Positions 16,879-24,877 of a stretch of 64,000 nucleotides of DNA are shown here, one piece after another. The position numbers and the translations under genes are program-made. The stretch's first letter is position 1. Each line of letters begins with the position of its first letter. Location: the NCBI GenBank assembly GCA_964242415.1, contig CAXTAT010000030.1:5029-69028 (forward strand), in the 5' to 3' direction. The DNA is from DASWOJ01 sp964242415 (GTDB lineage: Bacteria > Pseudomonadota > Alphaproteobacteria > Acetobacterales > Acetobacteraceae). The notes under the pieces are model-generated. The model made no database searches. It had not been told where the DNA came from and saw nothing but the letters and a program-made list of their open reading frames with translations.

Positions 16879-18030
16879 CTACTCGGCCTTCGTGTCGGGG
16901 GCGGCGGCCACGGCGGTCACGCGGTCGCCGCCGCGGATAAAGGTGCCGGAGACGGCGACCACGGCATCGCCCTCCTGCAGCCCGCTGGTGATCTCGGCCT
17001 GGCTGCCGCTGCGCAGGCCGACCTGGACCTTGTGCGTTTCGACCAGGCCGTCGCGCACGACCTGGATCACCGCGCCGTCCCGCTGGAACAGCACGGCCGA
17101 CAGCGGGACCACCACGCCGTCGTGCCGCGCGACCTCGACCGACGCGCGGGCGAAGCTGCCGATCACCAGGCCGCCTACGGCGTTGTCCGGGGTGGGATCG
17201 ACCGTCACGCGCACGCGGCCGAGCCGGGTGGTGCGGTTCACCTCCGGCGATACCAGGCGGACCCGGCCGGTGCGCGGGCCGCCCACGGTCGTCACCACGG
17301 CGGGCTGGCCGGGGCGCAGCTTGGCCAGGGAGACCTCGGGCACGTCGGCCTCCAGCTCCACGGCGTCGTCCTGGATGATGCGGAACAGGGGGTCGCCGGC
17401 GCCCATCACCACAGCGCCTTGGCGCGCGATGCGGCGGCTGATGCGGCCGGCCACCGGCGCGCGCAGGTCGGTGCGGGCCAGGCGGACCAGCAGCTCGCGC
17501 CGCTGCGCGTCGGCCAGGGCGCGGTCGGCCTCGGAAACGCGCAGCAGGTTGTTGGCGGCGTCGAACCGGGCCGCGGCGGTGCCGGCGGCGGCCTGGCGCT
17601 GCTCGAAGGTCTCGCGCGAGGCATTGCCGTTGCCGAACAGGTCGCGCGTGCGGGCGAGGGCCAGGTCGGCCTGCACGCGGTTGGCCTGCGCCTCGGCGAT
17701 GGAGCTGCGCGCCTGGGCGATGGCGGCGTCGGCGCGGGCGACCTGCGCGGCATTCTGCGCCACGGTGGCGTCCAGCACGTCGCGCGACAGCCGGGCCAGG
17801 ACCTGGCCGGCGGCGGCGAGGTCGCCCTCCTCGGCCAAGATGTCGGTGATGGCCAGGCCCTCGACCTGCGGGCTGACGAGCACCTCCTCGCGCGGGACCA
17901 GGGTGCCGGTCAGGATAGCGGCCTCGGCGATGGAGCCGTGTGTGGCGCGGGTGACCGTGACGGCGGGCGGCGTCGGCTCGGCCGGCAGCGGCGCGGCGGC
18001 CGCAAGGGACAGACACAGAAGGACAGACAC
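16879..18030 (-). CDS. RND efflux periplasmic adaptor (membrane fusion protein)
   Basis: A 383-residue adaptor that links the RND pump to an outer-membrane channel. The N-terminus begins with a short signal peptide ending near PLPAE. Next come the lipoyl half-domain (LVSPQVEGLAITDILAEEGD), an alpha-hairpin rich in Ala, Gln and Arg (about 110-190), the second lipoyl half (LRAPVAGRISRRIARQGAVV), and then beta-barrel and membrane-proximal domains. The GTG at 18030 is preceded by GGGAGAAGA, which belongs to a REP-like repeat. The repeat therefore appears to supply the ribosome site. Longer upstream frames are only the repeat read through. Confidence 0.92.
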   Translation of the reverse strand: MSVLLCLSLAAAAPLPAEPTPPAVTVTRATHGSIAEAAILTGTLVPREEVLVSPQVEGLAITDILAEEGDLAAAGQVLARLSRDVLDATVAQNAAQVARADAAIAQARSSIAEAQANRVQADLALARTRDLFGNGNASRETFEQRQAAAGTAAARFDAANNLLRVSEADRALADAQRRELLVRLARTDLRAPVAGRISRRIARQGAVVMGAGDPLFRIIQDDAVELEADVPEVSLAKLRPGQPAVVTTVGGPRTGRVRLVSPEVNRTTRLGRVRVTVDPTPDNAVGGLVIGSFARASVEVARHDGVVVPLSAVLFQRDGAVIQVVRDGLVETHKVQVGLRSGSQAEITSGLQEGDAVVAVSGTFIRGGDRVTAVAAAPDTKAE

Positions 18031-18031
18031 T

Positions 18032-18077
18032 CTTCTCCCTCTCCCTCCGGGAGAGGGCCGGGGTGAGGGGGTCTTGC
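18032..18077. repeat. REP-like repeat unit A1
   Basis: A palindromic unit built on CCCTCTCCCTCCGGGAGAGG, followed by GCCGGGGTGAGGGGGTCTTGC. It is the inverse complement of unit A2 about 70 bases away. The same family occurs near 37957 and 51560. Confidence 0.85.
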
Positions 18078-18144
18078 TTGCCGAGCAGAGCATTGTTCGC
18101 CGCCACTTGAGCAGGGCTGTCCTACGCCAGGAGTTGCGCCGCGA

Positions 18145-18190
18145 AACCCCCTCACCCCGACCCTCTCCCGGAGGGAGAGGAAGAAGGAAG
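18145..18190. repeat. REP-like repeat unit A2 (inverted partner of A1)
   Basis: CCCCCTCACCCCGACCCTCT followed by the CCCGGAGGGAGAGG palindrome half. It is oriented opposite to A1, so that the pair can form a large cruciform or RNA double hairpin between the tetR stop and the adaptor gene. It could act as an mRNA stabiliser or partial terminator inside the operon. Confidence 0.85.
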
Positions 18191-18206
18191 CGTTCCCAAA
18201 CCCGCA

Positions 18207-18800
18207 TCATGCCCTCTGCGGCCGCAGGAAGCGGCGCAGCAGCAGTTGCAGCACCGGGCGGAACCGCGCCGCGGTCAGCGTCGGGTCTAGCGCCTGGTGC
18301 GCCACCAACCCGTCGGCCATCGCCATCACCAGTTGGCACGCCGTCTCCACATCTAGGCCGGGATCGACGGCGCCACGGGCCTGGCCGCGCCGCAGCGCGG
18401 ACACCAGCGCCGCCCGGGCCTCCCGGATGTTGCGGTCGAACATCGCGCGCACGTCGGGGTTGCGCACAGCCTCCGCCATGGTCTCCGTCGCCAAAGCCGC
18501 CTGCGGCCCGGCGAGCAGTTCCTCCAGCGTGTCGATGCCGATGCTGGCCAGCGCCTCAACCGGGTCATCAGCCGCGGCCATACGCTCGAAGAACGCGGCA
18601 TGCTTGGCACGCTCGGCCTCCGCGATGGCGGCGATGATGGCGACCTTGCTAGGAAAGTACCGGTACACCGCGCCGGGGCTCATGGCAGCCTCGCCGCAAA
18701 TCTCCTGCATCGACGCCCCATGGAAGCCGGACCGGGCGAAACAGGCCACCGCGGCATCCAGGACGCGTTGGCGGGGCGGAATATGCGCGCTGTCCAACAA
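18207..18800 (-). CDS. TetR/AcrR family transcriptional regulator
   Basis: A 197-residue repressor with an N-terminal helix-turn-helix: RQRVLDAAVACFARSGFHGA, then MQEICGEAAMSPGAVYRYF, the classic TetR signature ending in YRYFPSK. The remaining 150 residues form the all-helical ligand-binding and dimer domain. The start is a TTG at 18800 (or the adjacent TTG at 18797), behind a perfect GGAGG; no ATG fits. It is the first gene before the RND adaptor and pump on the same strand and most likely represses them in response to a pump substrate. It is divergent from the hpxXYZ-like operon and might influence that too. Confidence 0.92.
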   Translation of the reverse strand: MLDSAHIPPRQRVLDAAVACFARSGFHGASMQEICGEAAMSPGAVYRYFPSKVAIIAAIAEAERAKHAAFFERMAAADDPVEALASIGIDTLEELLAGPQAALATETMAEAVRNPDVRAMFDRNIREARAALVSALRRGQARGAVDPGLDVETACQLVMAMADGLVAHQALDPTLTAARFRPVLQLLLRRFLRPQRA

Positions 18801-18810
18801 GCCTGCCTCC

Positions 18811-18826
18811 AATGCGAACGAACATT
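18811..18826. promoter_or_regulatory. Possible TetR operator upstream of the tetR start
   Basis: AATG-CGAACGAA-CATT, an inverted AATG/CATT pair eight bases apart, sits directly upstream of the tetR ribosome site in the divergent gap. The centre is not symmetric, so this is only a candidate autoregulatory site. Confidence 0.3.
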
Positions 18827-18914
18827 CACTTGCGCCGTCGCAGCCCCTTGTCAAGCACCGTTCCCCACCTGCTACCATCTCTCCACCATTCCTACGCAAC
18901 CCTGGAGCAGACCG

Positions 18915-19088
18915 ATGCCGGACGACGCCGACCTGATTGCCGCCGCGGGCGTGCTCGGCATCCCGCTTGACCCGGCCTGGTGCGACGCCGTGCGCTTCCA
19001 CTGGGACCTAAGCCTCGCCGCCGCCCGCCTGGTGGCGGAGTTCCCCCTGCCGGACGAGGCCGACCCGGCGCCGGTGTTCACGGCATGA
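18915..19088 (+). CDS. AtzG/HpxX-like small subunit (DUF4089)
   Basis: A 57-residue protein with the pattern of the small AtzG-type partner that wraps around AtzE-type amidases: LIAAAGVLGIPLDPAWCDAV, then LAAARLVAEFPLPDEADPAP. Such proteins resemble GatC and are needed for a stable amidase. ATG 18915 has a GGAG eight bases upstream. Its stop overlaps the start of the amidase gene as ATGA, so the two are translationally coupled and probably made in equal amounts. A role in ureide, oxalurate or carboxybiuret hydrolysis follows from the neighbours. Confidence 0.85.
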   Translation: MPDDADLIAAAGVLGIPLDPAWCDAVRFHWDLSLAAARLVAEFPLPDEADPAPVFTA

Positions 19089-20503
19089 CGGACCGCCTCA
19101 CCGACTGGATGACCGCGGGCGAGCTGGCCGGCGCCGTCGCCACGCGCCGGGTCCGTGCGGTGGACGCGGTCGCGGACGCCTTCACCCGGATCGAGCAGGC
19201 CCGGCAGCTCAACGCCTTCACCGATATCGTCGTTGACCGCGCCCTGGCCCGGGCCGAGGCGGTCGATGCCGGCGCCGTCCGGGGGCCGCTGGCCGGCGTG
19301 CCGTTCGCGGTGAAGAACCTGTTCGACGTCGCCGGCCTGCCCACGCGCGCCGGGTCCCGGATCAACCGCACCCGCGCGCCGGCGGTGGCGGACGCGACGG
19401 CGGTGGCGCGGATGGAGGCGGCCGGGGCCATCCTGGTCGGCACGCTGAACATGGGCGAGTACGCCTACGACTTCACCGGCGAGAACGCGCATGACGGCGC
19501 TTGCCGCAACCCGCACGATCCCGCGCGCATGGCGGGCGGGTCCTCCAGCGGGTCCGGGGCGGCGGCGGCGGCGGGGCTGGTGCCGGTGACGCTGGGGTCG
19601 GACACCAACGGCTCGATCCGCGTGCCGGCGTCGCTGTGCGGGGTGTTCGGGCTGAAGCCCACCTATGGCCGGCTGTCGCGTGCGGGCACGTTCCCGTTCG
19701 TGTCCAGCCTGGACCATGTCGGGCCGCTGGCGCGCTGCGTCAGCGACCTGGTGCTGGCCTATGACGCGATGCTCGGGCCGGACCCCGCCGACCCGGTTTG
19801 CACGGACCGCCCGGCCGGTCCGCAACCGGACGAGGGCATCGATGGCCTGCGGATCGCGGTGGCGGGCGGCTACTTCCGCGCCAACGCCGGGCCGGCTGCG
19901 CTGGCCGCGCTGGACCAGGTCGCCGCCGCGCTGGGCGCCACGGCCGAGGTCGAGCTGGCGGAGGCCGCCCGCGCCCGCGCCGCCGCCTACGTCATCACCA
20001 CGGTCGAGGGCGCGGCCCTGCACCTGGATCGCCTGCGCGCCCAGCCCGGCGATTTCGACCCCGACGTGCGCGACCGCCTGATCGCCGGCGCCCTGGTGCC
20101 CGGCGCCTTCTACGCCCGTGCGCAGCGGTTCCGGCGCTGGTACCGGGACCAGGTGCTGGCGCTGTTCGGCGGGTGGGACGCCATCCTGGCGCCGGCCACG
20201 CCCTGCCCCGCGCCGGGCATCGGCGAGAAGACGATGCTGCTGGCCGGGGCAGCCGTGCCGGTCCGCGCCATGATGGGCGTGCTGACGCAGCCGATCTCGT
20301 TCATCGGCCTGCCCGTCGTCACCGTCCCGGTCGTGCTGGAACCTGGGCCGCGGGCGGGGTTGCCCATCGGGGTGCAGATCATCGCCGCACCCTGGGCGGA
20401 GGCGACGGCGCTGCGGATCGCCCGGCACTTGGAAGCCACAGGCGTCGTGCACGCCCCGCGCCCCCCGGCGGTGACGGTGTGCCCGCCGGCGATGCCGGCA
20501 TGA
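19085..20503 (+). CDS. AtzE/HpxY-family amidohydrolase (amidase signature)
   Basis: A 472-residue amidase-signature enzyme. The Ser-cisSer-Lys triad is visible: Lys in PFAVKNLFDVAG, the cis-Ser in MAGGSSSGSGAA and the nucleophile Ser in SDTNGSIRVPAS. The C-terminal LPIGVQIIAAPWAE is also typical. Close relatives are 1-carboxybiuret hydrolase AtzE and HpxY of the purine-degradation hpx clusters, which hydrolyse small ureido compounds such as oxalurate or carboxybiuret. It overlaps its small partner upstream and the AtzH/HpxZ-like gene downstream (both ATGA), so this is a three-gene operon. The exact substrate cannot be decided from sequence. Confidence 0.92.
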   Translation: MTDRLTDWMTAGELAGAVATRRVRAVDAVADAFTRIEQARQLNAFTDIVVDRALARAEAVDAGAVRGPLAGVPFAVKNLFDVAGLPTRAGSRINRTRAPAVADATAVARMEAAGAILVGTLNMGEYAYDFTGENAHDGACRNPHDPARMAGGSSSGSGAAAAAGLVPVTLGSDTNGSIRVPASLCGVFGLKPTYGRLSRAGTFPFVSSLDHVGPLARCVSDLVLAYDAMLGPDPADPVCTDRPAGPQPDEGIDGLRIAVAGGYFRANAGPAALAALDQVAAALGATAEVELAEAARARAAAYVITTVEGAALHLDRLRAQPGDFDPDVRDRLIAGALVPGAFYARAQRFRRWYRDQVLALFGGWDAILAPATPCPAPGIGEKTMLLAGAAVPVRAMMGVLTQPISFIGLPVVTVPVVLEPGPRAGLPIGVQIIAAPWAEATALRIARHLEATGVVHAPRPPAVTVCPPAMPA

Positions 20504-20877
20504 CGGAAATCAACCTGCCGGAAGTGGTTGCCGAGGTCGCCGCGGCCTTCGCCCGCTACGAGGCCGCCTTGGTGTCCAACGACGTTGCGACCTTGGACGC
20601 GCTGTTCTGGGACAGCCCGCACACGATCCGCTATGGCGTCGCCGAGGTGCTGTACGGGTCCGCCGAAATCCATGCGTTCCGTGCCGCCCGCCCCTCGGCA
20701 GGGCTGGCTCGCAGCCTGGAGCGCACGGTGATCACCACCTTCGGCCGGGATGCCGCCACAGCCAGCACCCTGTTCCGCCGCGCCCCCGGCAAGCTAGGAC
20801 GGCAGATGCAGACCTGGGTGCGCCTACCGGAGGGCTGGCGCGTGGTGGCGGCGCATGTGAGCGTGGTGGATGGATGA
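20500..20877 (+). CDS. AtzH/HpxZ-like protein (DUF3225, NTF2-like fold)
   Basis: A 125-residue protein with an NTF2-like layout. An N-terminal helix (VAAAFARYEAALVSNDVATL) is followed by DALFWDSPHTIRYGVAEVLYG and then beta strands ending in GWRVVAAHVSVVDG. This is the pattern of HpxZ and of AtzH, recently recognised as small hydrolases or accessory enzymes next to AtzE-type amidases. The start overlaps the amidase stop as ATGA. It probably completes the same ureide breakdown step, for example by removing the unstable product of the amidase. Confidence 0.88.
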   Translation: MTEINLPEVVAEVAAAFARYEAALVSNDVATLDALFWDSPHTIRYGVAEVLYGSAEIHAFRAARPSAGLARSLERTVITTFGRDAATASTLFRRAPGKLGRQMQTWVRLPEGWRVVAAHVSVVDG

Positions 20878-21316
20878 GCACCATGGCCGCCGCTGCATGG
20901 CTTGGAGCTTGGGAAGCAGTGATGCCATCGGTTGAAACTCCAGCCGATTGTTGGACCTGCGCAATCTAATGCAGGGCCACAATATCGTTTTATAACAGCC
21001 GTCGGCCGTACTCTCAGGTATAGTCTCCCCAGCGCATAGTTTTGGTGCCGCAGCACCACGCACCTGCGTATGCCCAAGCGTTGTCGAGGCGTTATGAATG
21101 CCGGTTACGCCATGACCCTCGACCATGATTTAGCTGCTGCAGGCATGCCTGTCGCCGCACTGACCGGTCCTGCAGCTCGCGCGAGCAGCCGACGCCGGTT
21201 TGGTCATCTGGCGGCTGGGTTCGACAAACGCCCCCCTACGCCCACGCCAAACCGGCCACCTGACGGCAGGAGCTTGCAGTAATGGTTTGTCAACCTGTCC
21301 GCCCTATTATCTGGAT
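20878..21316. other. Intergenic region before the GGDEF/EAL gene
   Basis: About 440 bases without a gene I can support. Codon use of the short frames here is unlike the neighbours. A perfect 6-bp hairpin TGGTGC-CGCA-GCACCA at 21043-21058 has no T-tract. No clear promoter or riboswitch fold was recognised. The AT-richer stretch around 20940-21040 is a plausible promoter area. Confidence 0.5.
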
Positions 21317-23368
21317 ATGTCCTTGCGCCGTCACATCCTCACGGCCCTAGCAAAATGCCGCAACGGCCAGCACTCTGGCATCGGAGGCGTTCTCCTGGCC
21401 GGGGCGCTCGCCCTTGTCGTACTGGCCTGGCTTGGCTGGACCGGGACAGAAACACGCAACGCGATGCACGTCTCGGAACGCCAAGCATTGCGTGTGGCCG
21501 AGTTGCGGGGCACGTTCACATACTTGGACGAGTGGCTCACCATGTCGGCGAACATGGCGGCCTTGACCGGGGAGGCGCGCTGGGCGTCCCGCTACGAGGA
21601 GGCCGCCCCTGACCTCGCGGCGGCGATCTCCGAGGCCGTCGCACTTTCGACCCCCGCGCTCAGCGCAGCGCTGGCGCAAACCACCGAGGAGGCCCGGCGC
21701 GGCCTGACCCAGATGGAACGGGTGGCGCTGGCGATGGCCGCCGCGGGCGACCGCGATGGCGCCAGGTCGCTGCTCGACGGGCCGGAGTTCGCCTACCTCA
21801 AGGCGAGCTACGCATCGGGGATCGAGACCTTGGGCCAGGAGCTGATGACGCTCGCCGCGACGCGCACCCAGGCGCTGGCCAGCCGCGCCCGGGTCGGAGC
21901 GGCTGGGCTGGCGCTGGTCGCTGCGCTCCTCATCGCGGCCGCGGTGGCCGCCCGCGGCCACCTGAAGCTGCAGGTGGCGCTCGCCTGCACCGCGGCGGTG
22001 GCGCGGACGGATGAGCTGACCAGCCTGCCCAACCGGCGGCACCTGCGGGAGGCAATGCAAGGCATGCTGACGCGGGCCGGGTTGGACGGCAGCAGCGTAG
22101 CGATTCTGCTGCTGGACCTCGATCGGTTCAAGACGGTCAATGATGTGCATGGCCATCCTGCTGGGGACCAACTGCTGCAGCTTGTGGCGGTTCGGCTACG
22201 CACCCTCGCGCGCACCGGCGATTTCGTCGCGCGGCTGGGCGGGGATGAATTCGCAGTGGCTGCCCTCCTTGCTCCGCCGCGCCAGGCAGGCCGTGCGGAC
22301 GAGTTAGCCGCCCAACTGGCGCAGCGGATCATCACGGCGCTGGAGGAGCCGTTTACGCTGTCCAGCGGAACGGTCGTGCAGGTCGGCATCAGCATCGGCC
22401 TGGCGTTGACGCATCAGGCTGCAACCCATCAGGTGGCAACGCAGCAGACGGTAGAGGTGGACACCATCCTGCGCCGCGCCGATGTCGCGCTTTACCGGGC
22501 GAAGGCGGATGGGCGCGGCCGCTACTGCTTTTTCGAGCCGGTCATGGACGACGCCATCCAGGCACGCGCCGTGCTGGAAAGCGAGCTGCGCGACGCAGTT
22601 GCGAACGGCCAGATCATCCCGCACTTCCAGCCGCTGGTCGGGATGGGCAGCGAGCGCGTAATCGGGTTCGAGCTGCTGGCACGCTGGCAGCATCCGACCC
22701 GCGGCATGGTGCCGCCGGCCGAGTTCATACCGATTGCCGAGCAGGTCGGCCTGATCGGCCCGATGACCGGCGACCTGCTGCGCCGGGCCTGCAGCATCGC
22801 CGCGACGTGGCCCGACGACATCTTCGTCGCCTGCAACGTGTCCCCGCTGCAGTTGCGGGACCAGAGCCTGCCCGGCATGGTCCGGACCGCCCTGCAGGAG
22901 TCCAGGCTGCCGCCGCACCGCCTCGAGCTGGAGATCACCGAGAGCGCGCTGGTGGGCGATTTGGCCTTGGCGCGGGAGGTCCTGAACGAGGTGAAGTCCC
23001 TCGGCGTGCGGCTGGCGCTTGACGACTTCGGCACAGGCTACTCGAGCCTGCACCACCTCAAGATGCTGCCATTCGACAAGGTGAAGATCGACGCCAGCTT
23101 CGTGGGCGCGATGACCCGGGACCTGGGAAGCCGCAAGATCGTCTCCGCCGTGGTTGGGCTGGGCCAAAGCCTGGACTTGACGACCGTTGCAGAGGGTGTC
23201 GAGGACCAGGAGACCGCGGCGATGCTGCGTGACCTTGGCTGCGATGTGGGCCAGGGCTGGCTGTTCGGACGTCCCGTCCCTGCTGACGCGGCCACTAACC
23301 TGCTGCGTTGCCGCCCGGAGTCGCAGCCTTGTCGGGAGCGGGGCGACATGGTGGGCAGCCCAGCCTGA
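21317..23368 (+). CDS. Membrane-bound GGDEF/EAL c-di-GMP enzyme
   Basis: A 683-residue protein for cyclic-di-GMP turnover. A short cytoplasmic N-terminus leads into a first membrane helix (about 20-40), a periplasmic helical sensor of about 170 residues and a second helix (about 210-230). The GGDEF domain is intact (RLGGDEF near 306-312) and has an allosteric I-site (RTGD, five residues before GGDEF). The EAL domain keeps E452 in an ELL variant, and also NVSPLQL, the Glu in LEITES, DDFGTGYSS, a Lys in DKVKID and VAEGVED. Both synthesis and hydrolysis therefore look possible. ATG 21317 was chosen because it directly precedes the first helix. Its neighbours are unrelated, so the signal sensed is unknown. 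Confidence 0.93.
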   Translation: MSLRRHILTALAKCRNGQHSGIGGVLLAGALALVVLAWLGWTGTETRNAMHVSERQALRVAELRGTFTYLDEWLTMSANMAALTGEARWASRYEEAAPDLAAAISEAVALSTPALSAALAQTTEEARRGLTQMERVALAMAAAGDRDGARSLLDGPEFAYLKASYASGIETLGQELMTLAATRTQALASRARVGAAGLALVAALLIAAAVAARGHLKLQVALACTAAVARTDELTSLPNRRHLREAMQGMLTRAGLDGSSVAILLLDLDRFKTVNDVHGHPAGDQLLQLVAVRLRTLARTGDFVARLGGDEFAVAALLAPPRQAGRADELAAQLAQRIITALEEPFTLSSGTVVQVGISIGLALTHQAATHQVATQQTVEVDTILRRADVALYRAKADGRGRYCFFEPVMDDAIQARAVLESELRDAVANGQIIPHFQPLVGMGSERVIGFELLARWQHPTRGMVPPAEFIPIAEQVGLIGPMTGDLLRRACSIAATWPDDIFVACNVSPLQLRDQSLPGMVRTALQESRLPPHRLELEITESALVGDLALAREVLNEVKSLGVRLALDDFGTGYSSLHHLKMLPFDKVKIDASFVGAMTRDLGSRKIVSAVVGLGQSLDLTTVAEGVEDQETAAMLRDLGCDVGQGWLFGRPVPADAATNLLRCRPESQPCRERGDMVGSPA

Positions 23369-23472
23369 TCGCCCCCCTGGCTTCGAGTTGCTCGAACGTG
23401 GTGAATGTCGCTGACATGCCAACCGCCGGGAGTTCCGGACCGTGATGGGGTACCGTGATTGCGAGCCGCACT

Positions 23473-23541
23473 GGCGGTCCGGCGATCCGGGGACCGCCCA
23501 ATCCAGGAACCGCTAGGGCTGTCCGTGCAGCTCCTGGATTG
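23473..23541. terminator. Two adjacent perfect hairpins between convergent genes
   Basis: GGCGGTCC (23473-23480) pairs with GGACCGCC (23491-23498). Immediately after, CAATCCAGGA (23499-23508) pairs with TCCTGGATTG (23532-23541). They lie between the convergent GGDEF/EAL and nhaA genes and probably act as a bidirectional terminator, although neither hairpin has a T-tract. Confidence 0.55.
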
Positions 23542-23612
23542 CCATGCCAAAGCCGGGTCAAGATGACGGGCGCCGGTGACGGTGAACAGGCCAGAGTCTC
23601 CGGCGATCGGTC

Positions 23613-24776
23613 CTACATCCCAGTGCGCCGGCGCGACGCCACCGCCAGCACCGCCAGCCCAGCCATGGCCGACAGCAGGCTGCCCACGAACACCGCCAGC
23701 TTGACCTCATCCCCCCGCGGCGTGCCGCGGAAGGCGAGGTCGCCGATGAACAGGCTCATGGTGAAGCCGATGCCGCACAGCACCGCGCCGCCATAAAGCT
23801 GCGGCAGGCTGACGCCGCCCGGCAGCCGAGCCAAGCCGAGCCGCGACGCCGCCATGACCGCGCCGAACACGCCGATCTGCTTGCCGAGGAACAGCCCCAG
23901 TGCGGTGCCGATGGCCAGCCGGTCCGTCCAAGCCCCCGCCGGCAGGGTGTCGAACCGCAGCCCGGCGTTCGCCAGGCCGAACAGCGGCAGGACGCCGTAT
24001 GCCACCCACAGGCCTAGCCGGTGCTCCAACACCTCCGCGGGGGCGCGCCGCTCGCCGGGCGGCTCGCGCATTGGCACCACGAAGGCCAGCGCGACGCCGG
24101 ACAGCGTGGCATGGACGCCCGACGCGAACACCAGCCCCCACAGCGCCGCGCCGCCGAGCAGGTAGGGCCACAGCCGCCGCACCCCGGCCCGGTTCAGCCC
24201 CAGCAGCCCGAGCCACACTAGCGCCGCCCCGCCCAGCTCCCACCCGTTCAGCCCGCGCGAGTAGAACAGCGCGATCACCAGGATGGCGCCCAGGTCGTCC
24301 AGGATGGCCAGCGCCGTCAGGAACACCTTTAGCCCCACCGGCACCCGGCTGCCCAGCACCGCCAGCACCGCCAGGGCAAAGGCGATGTCGGTGGCGACCG
24401 GCACCGCCCAGCCGCGCAGCGCCGCCGGGTCGTGCCAGTTGAGCGCCACCAGGATCAGCGCCGGCACGATCATGCCGCCCAGCGCGGCCAGGCCCGGCGC
24501 GGCGAGGCGGGCGGGCGAGGCCAGCTCGCCCTGCGTGATCTCCCGCCGCAGCTCCAGCCCGACCAGCAGGAAGAACAGCGCCATCAGCCCGTCGTTGATC
24601 CAGACCAGCACGGTCTCGTGCAGCAGGGGCATGTCGCGCACGGCACGGTAGGCACTGCCCGCCGGGGAGTTGGCCCAGACTAGCGCGGCGATGGCGGAGA
24701 GGATCAGCACGGTGCCCCCTGCGGCCTCGGCGCGCAGGAACTCCAGCAGGGTGGCGAAGCGCAGCCGTGTCGTCAT
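23613..24776 (-). CDS. nhaA: Na+/H+ antiporter NhaA
   Basis: A 387-residue inner-membrane antiporter that expels sodium in exchange for protons and protects against salt and alkali. About twelve hydrophobic segments are present. The transport aspartate pair is seen in ALAILDDLGAILVIALFYS, and FFLLVGLELRREITQGEL and WINDGLMALFF near residue 60 are family hallmarks. The unwound helix 4/11 region is represented by VATDIAFALAVLA and GIGFTMSLFIG. ATG 24776 precedes the typical N-terminal cytoplasmic stretch. It is divergent from the glycosyltransferase cluster and stands alone. Confidence 0.96.
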   Translation of the reverse strand: MTTRLRFATLLEFLRAEAAGGTVLILSAIAALVWANSPAGSAYRAVRDMPLLHETVLVWINDGLMALFFLLVGLELRREITQGELASPARLAAPGLAALGGMIVPALILVALNWHDPAALRGWAVPVATDIAFALAVLAVLGSRVPVGLKVFLTALAILDDLGAILVIALFYSRGLNGWELGGAALVWLGLLGLNRAGVRRLWPYLLGGAALWGLVFASGVHATLSGVALAFVVPMREPPGERRAPAEVLEHRLGLWVAYGVLPLFGLANAGLRFDTLPAGAWTDRLAIGTALGLFLGKQIGVFGAVMAASRLGLARLPGGVSLPQLYGGAVLCGIGFTMSLFIGDLAFRGTPRGDEVKLAVFVGSLLSAMAGLAVLAVASRRRTGM

Positions 24777-24877
24777 GGTCTTGACTGGTTGCAGCACGGC
24801 GGCTCCCTGGCCTTGGAGGCGCGGCTTGGGCAACGCCGCCCCAGCCGCTACGTTGCAACGCAACACAAGGAGAGTTT

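Noticed and set aside
16162..18066. Long plus-strand frames opposite the RND pump and adaptor.
   Set aside because: No domains, biased composition, and the minus-strand genes have full conserved motifs.
18872..20452. 526-codon minus-strand frame opposite the AtzE-like amidase.
   Set aside because: Shadow of a well-supported gene; no motif or ribosome site.
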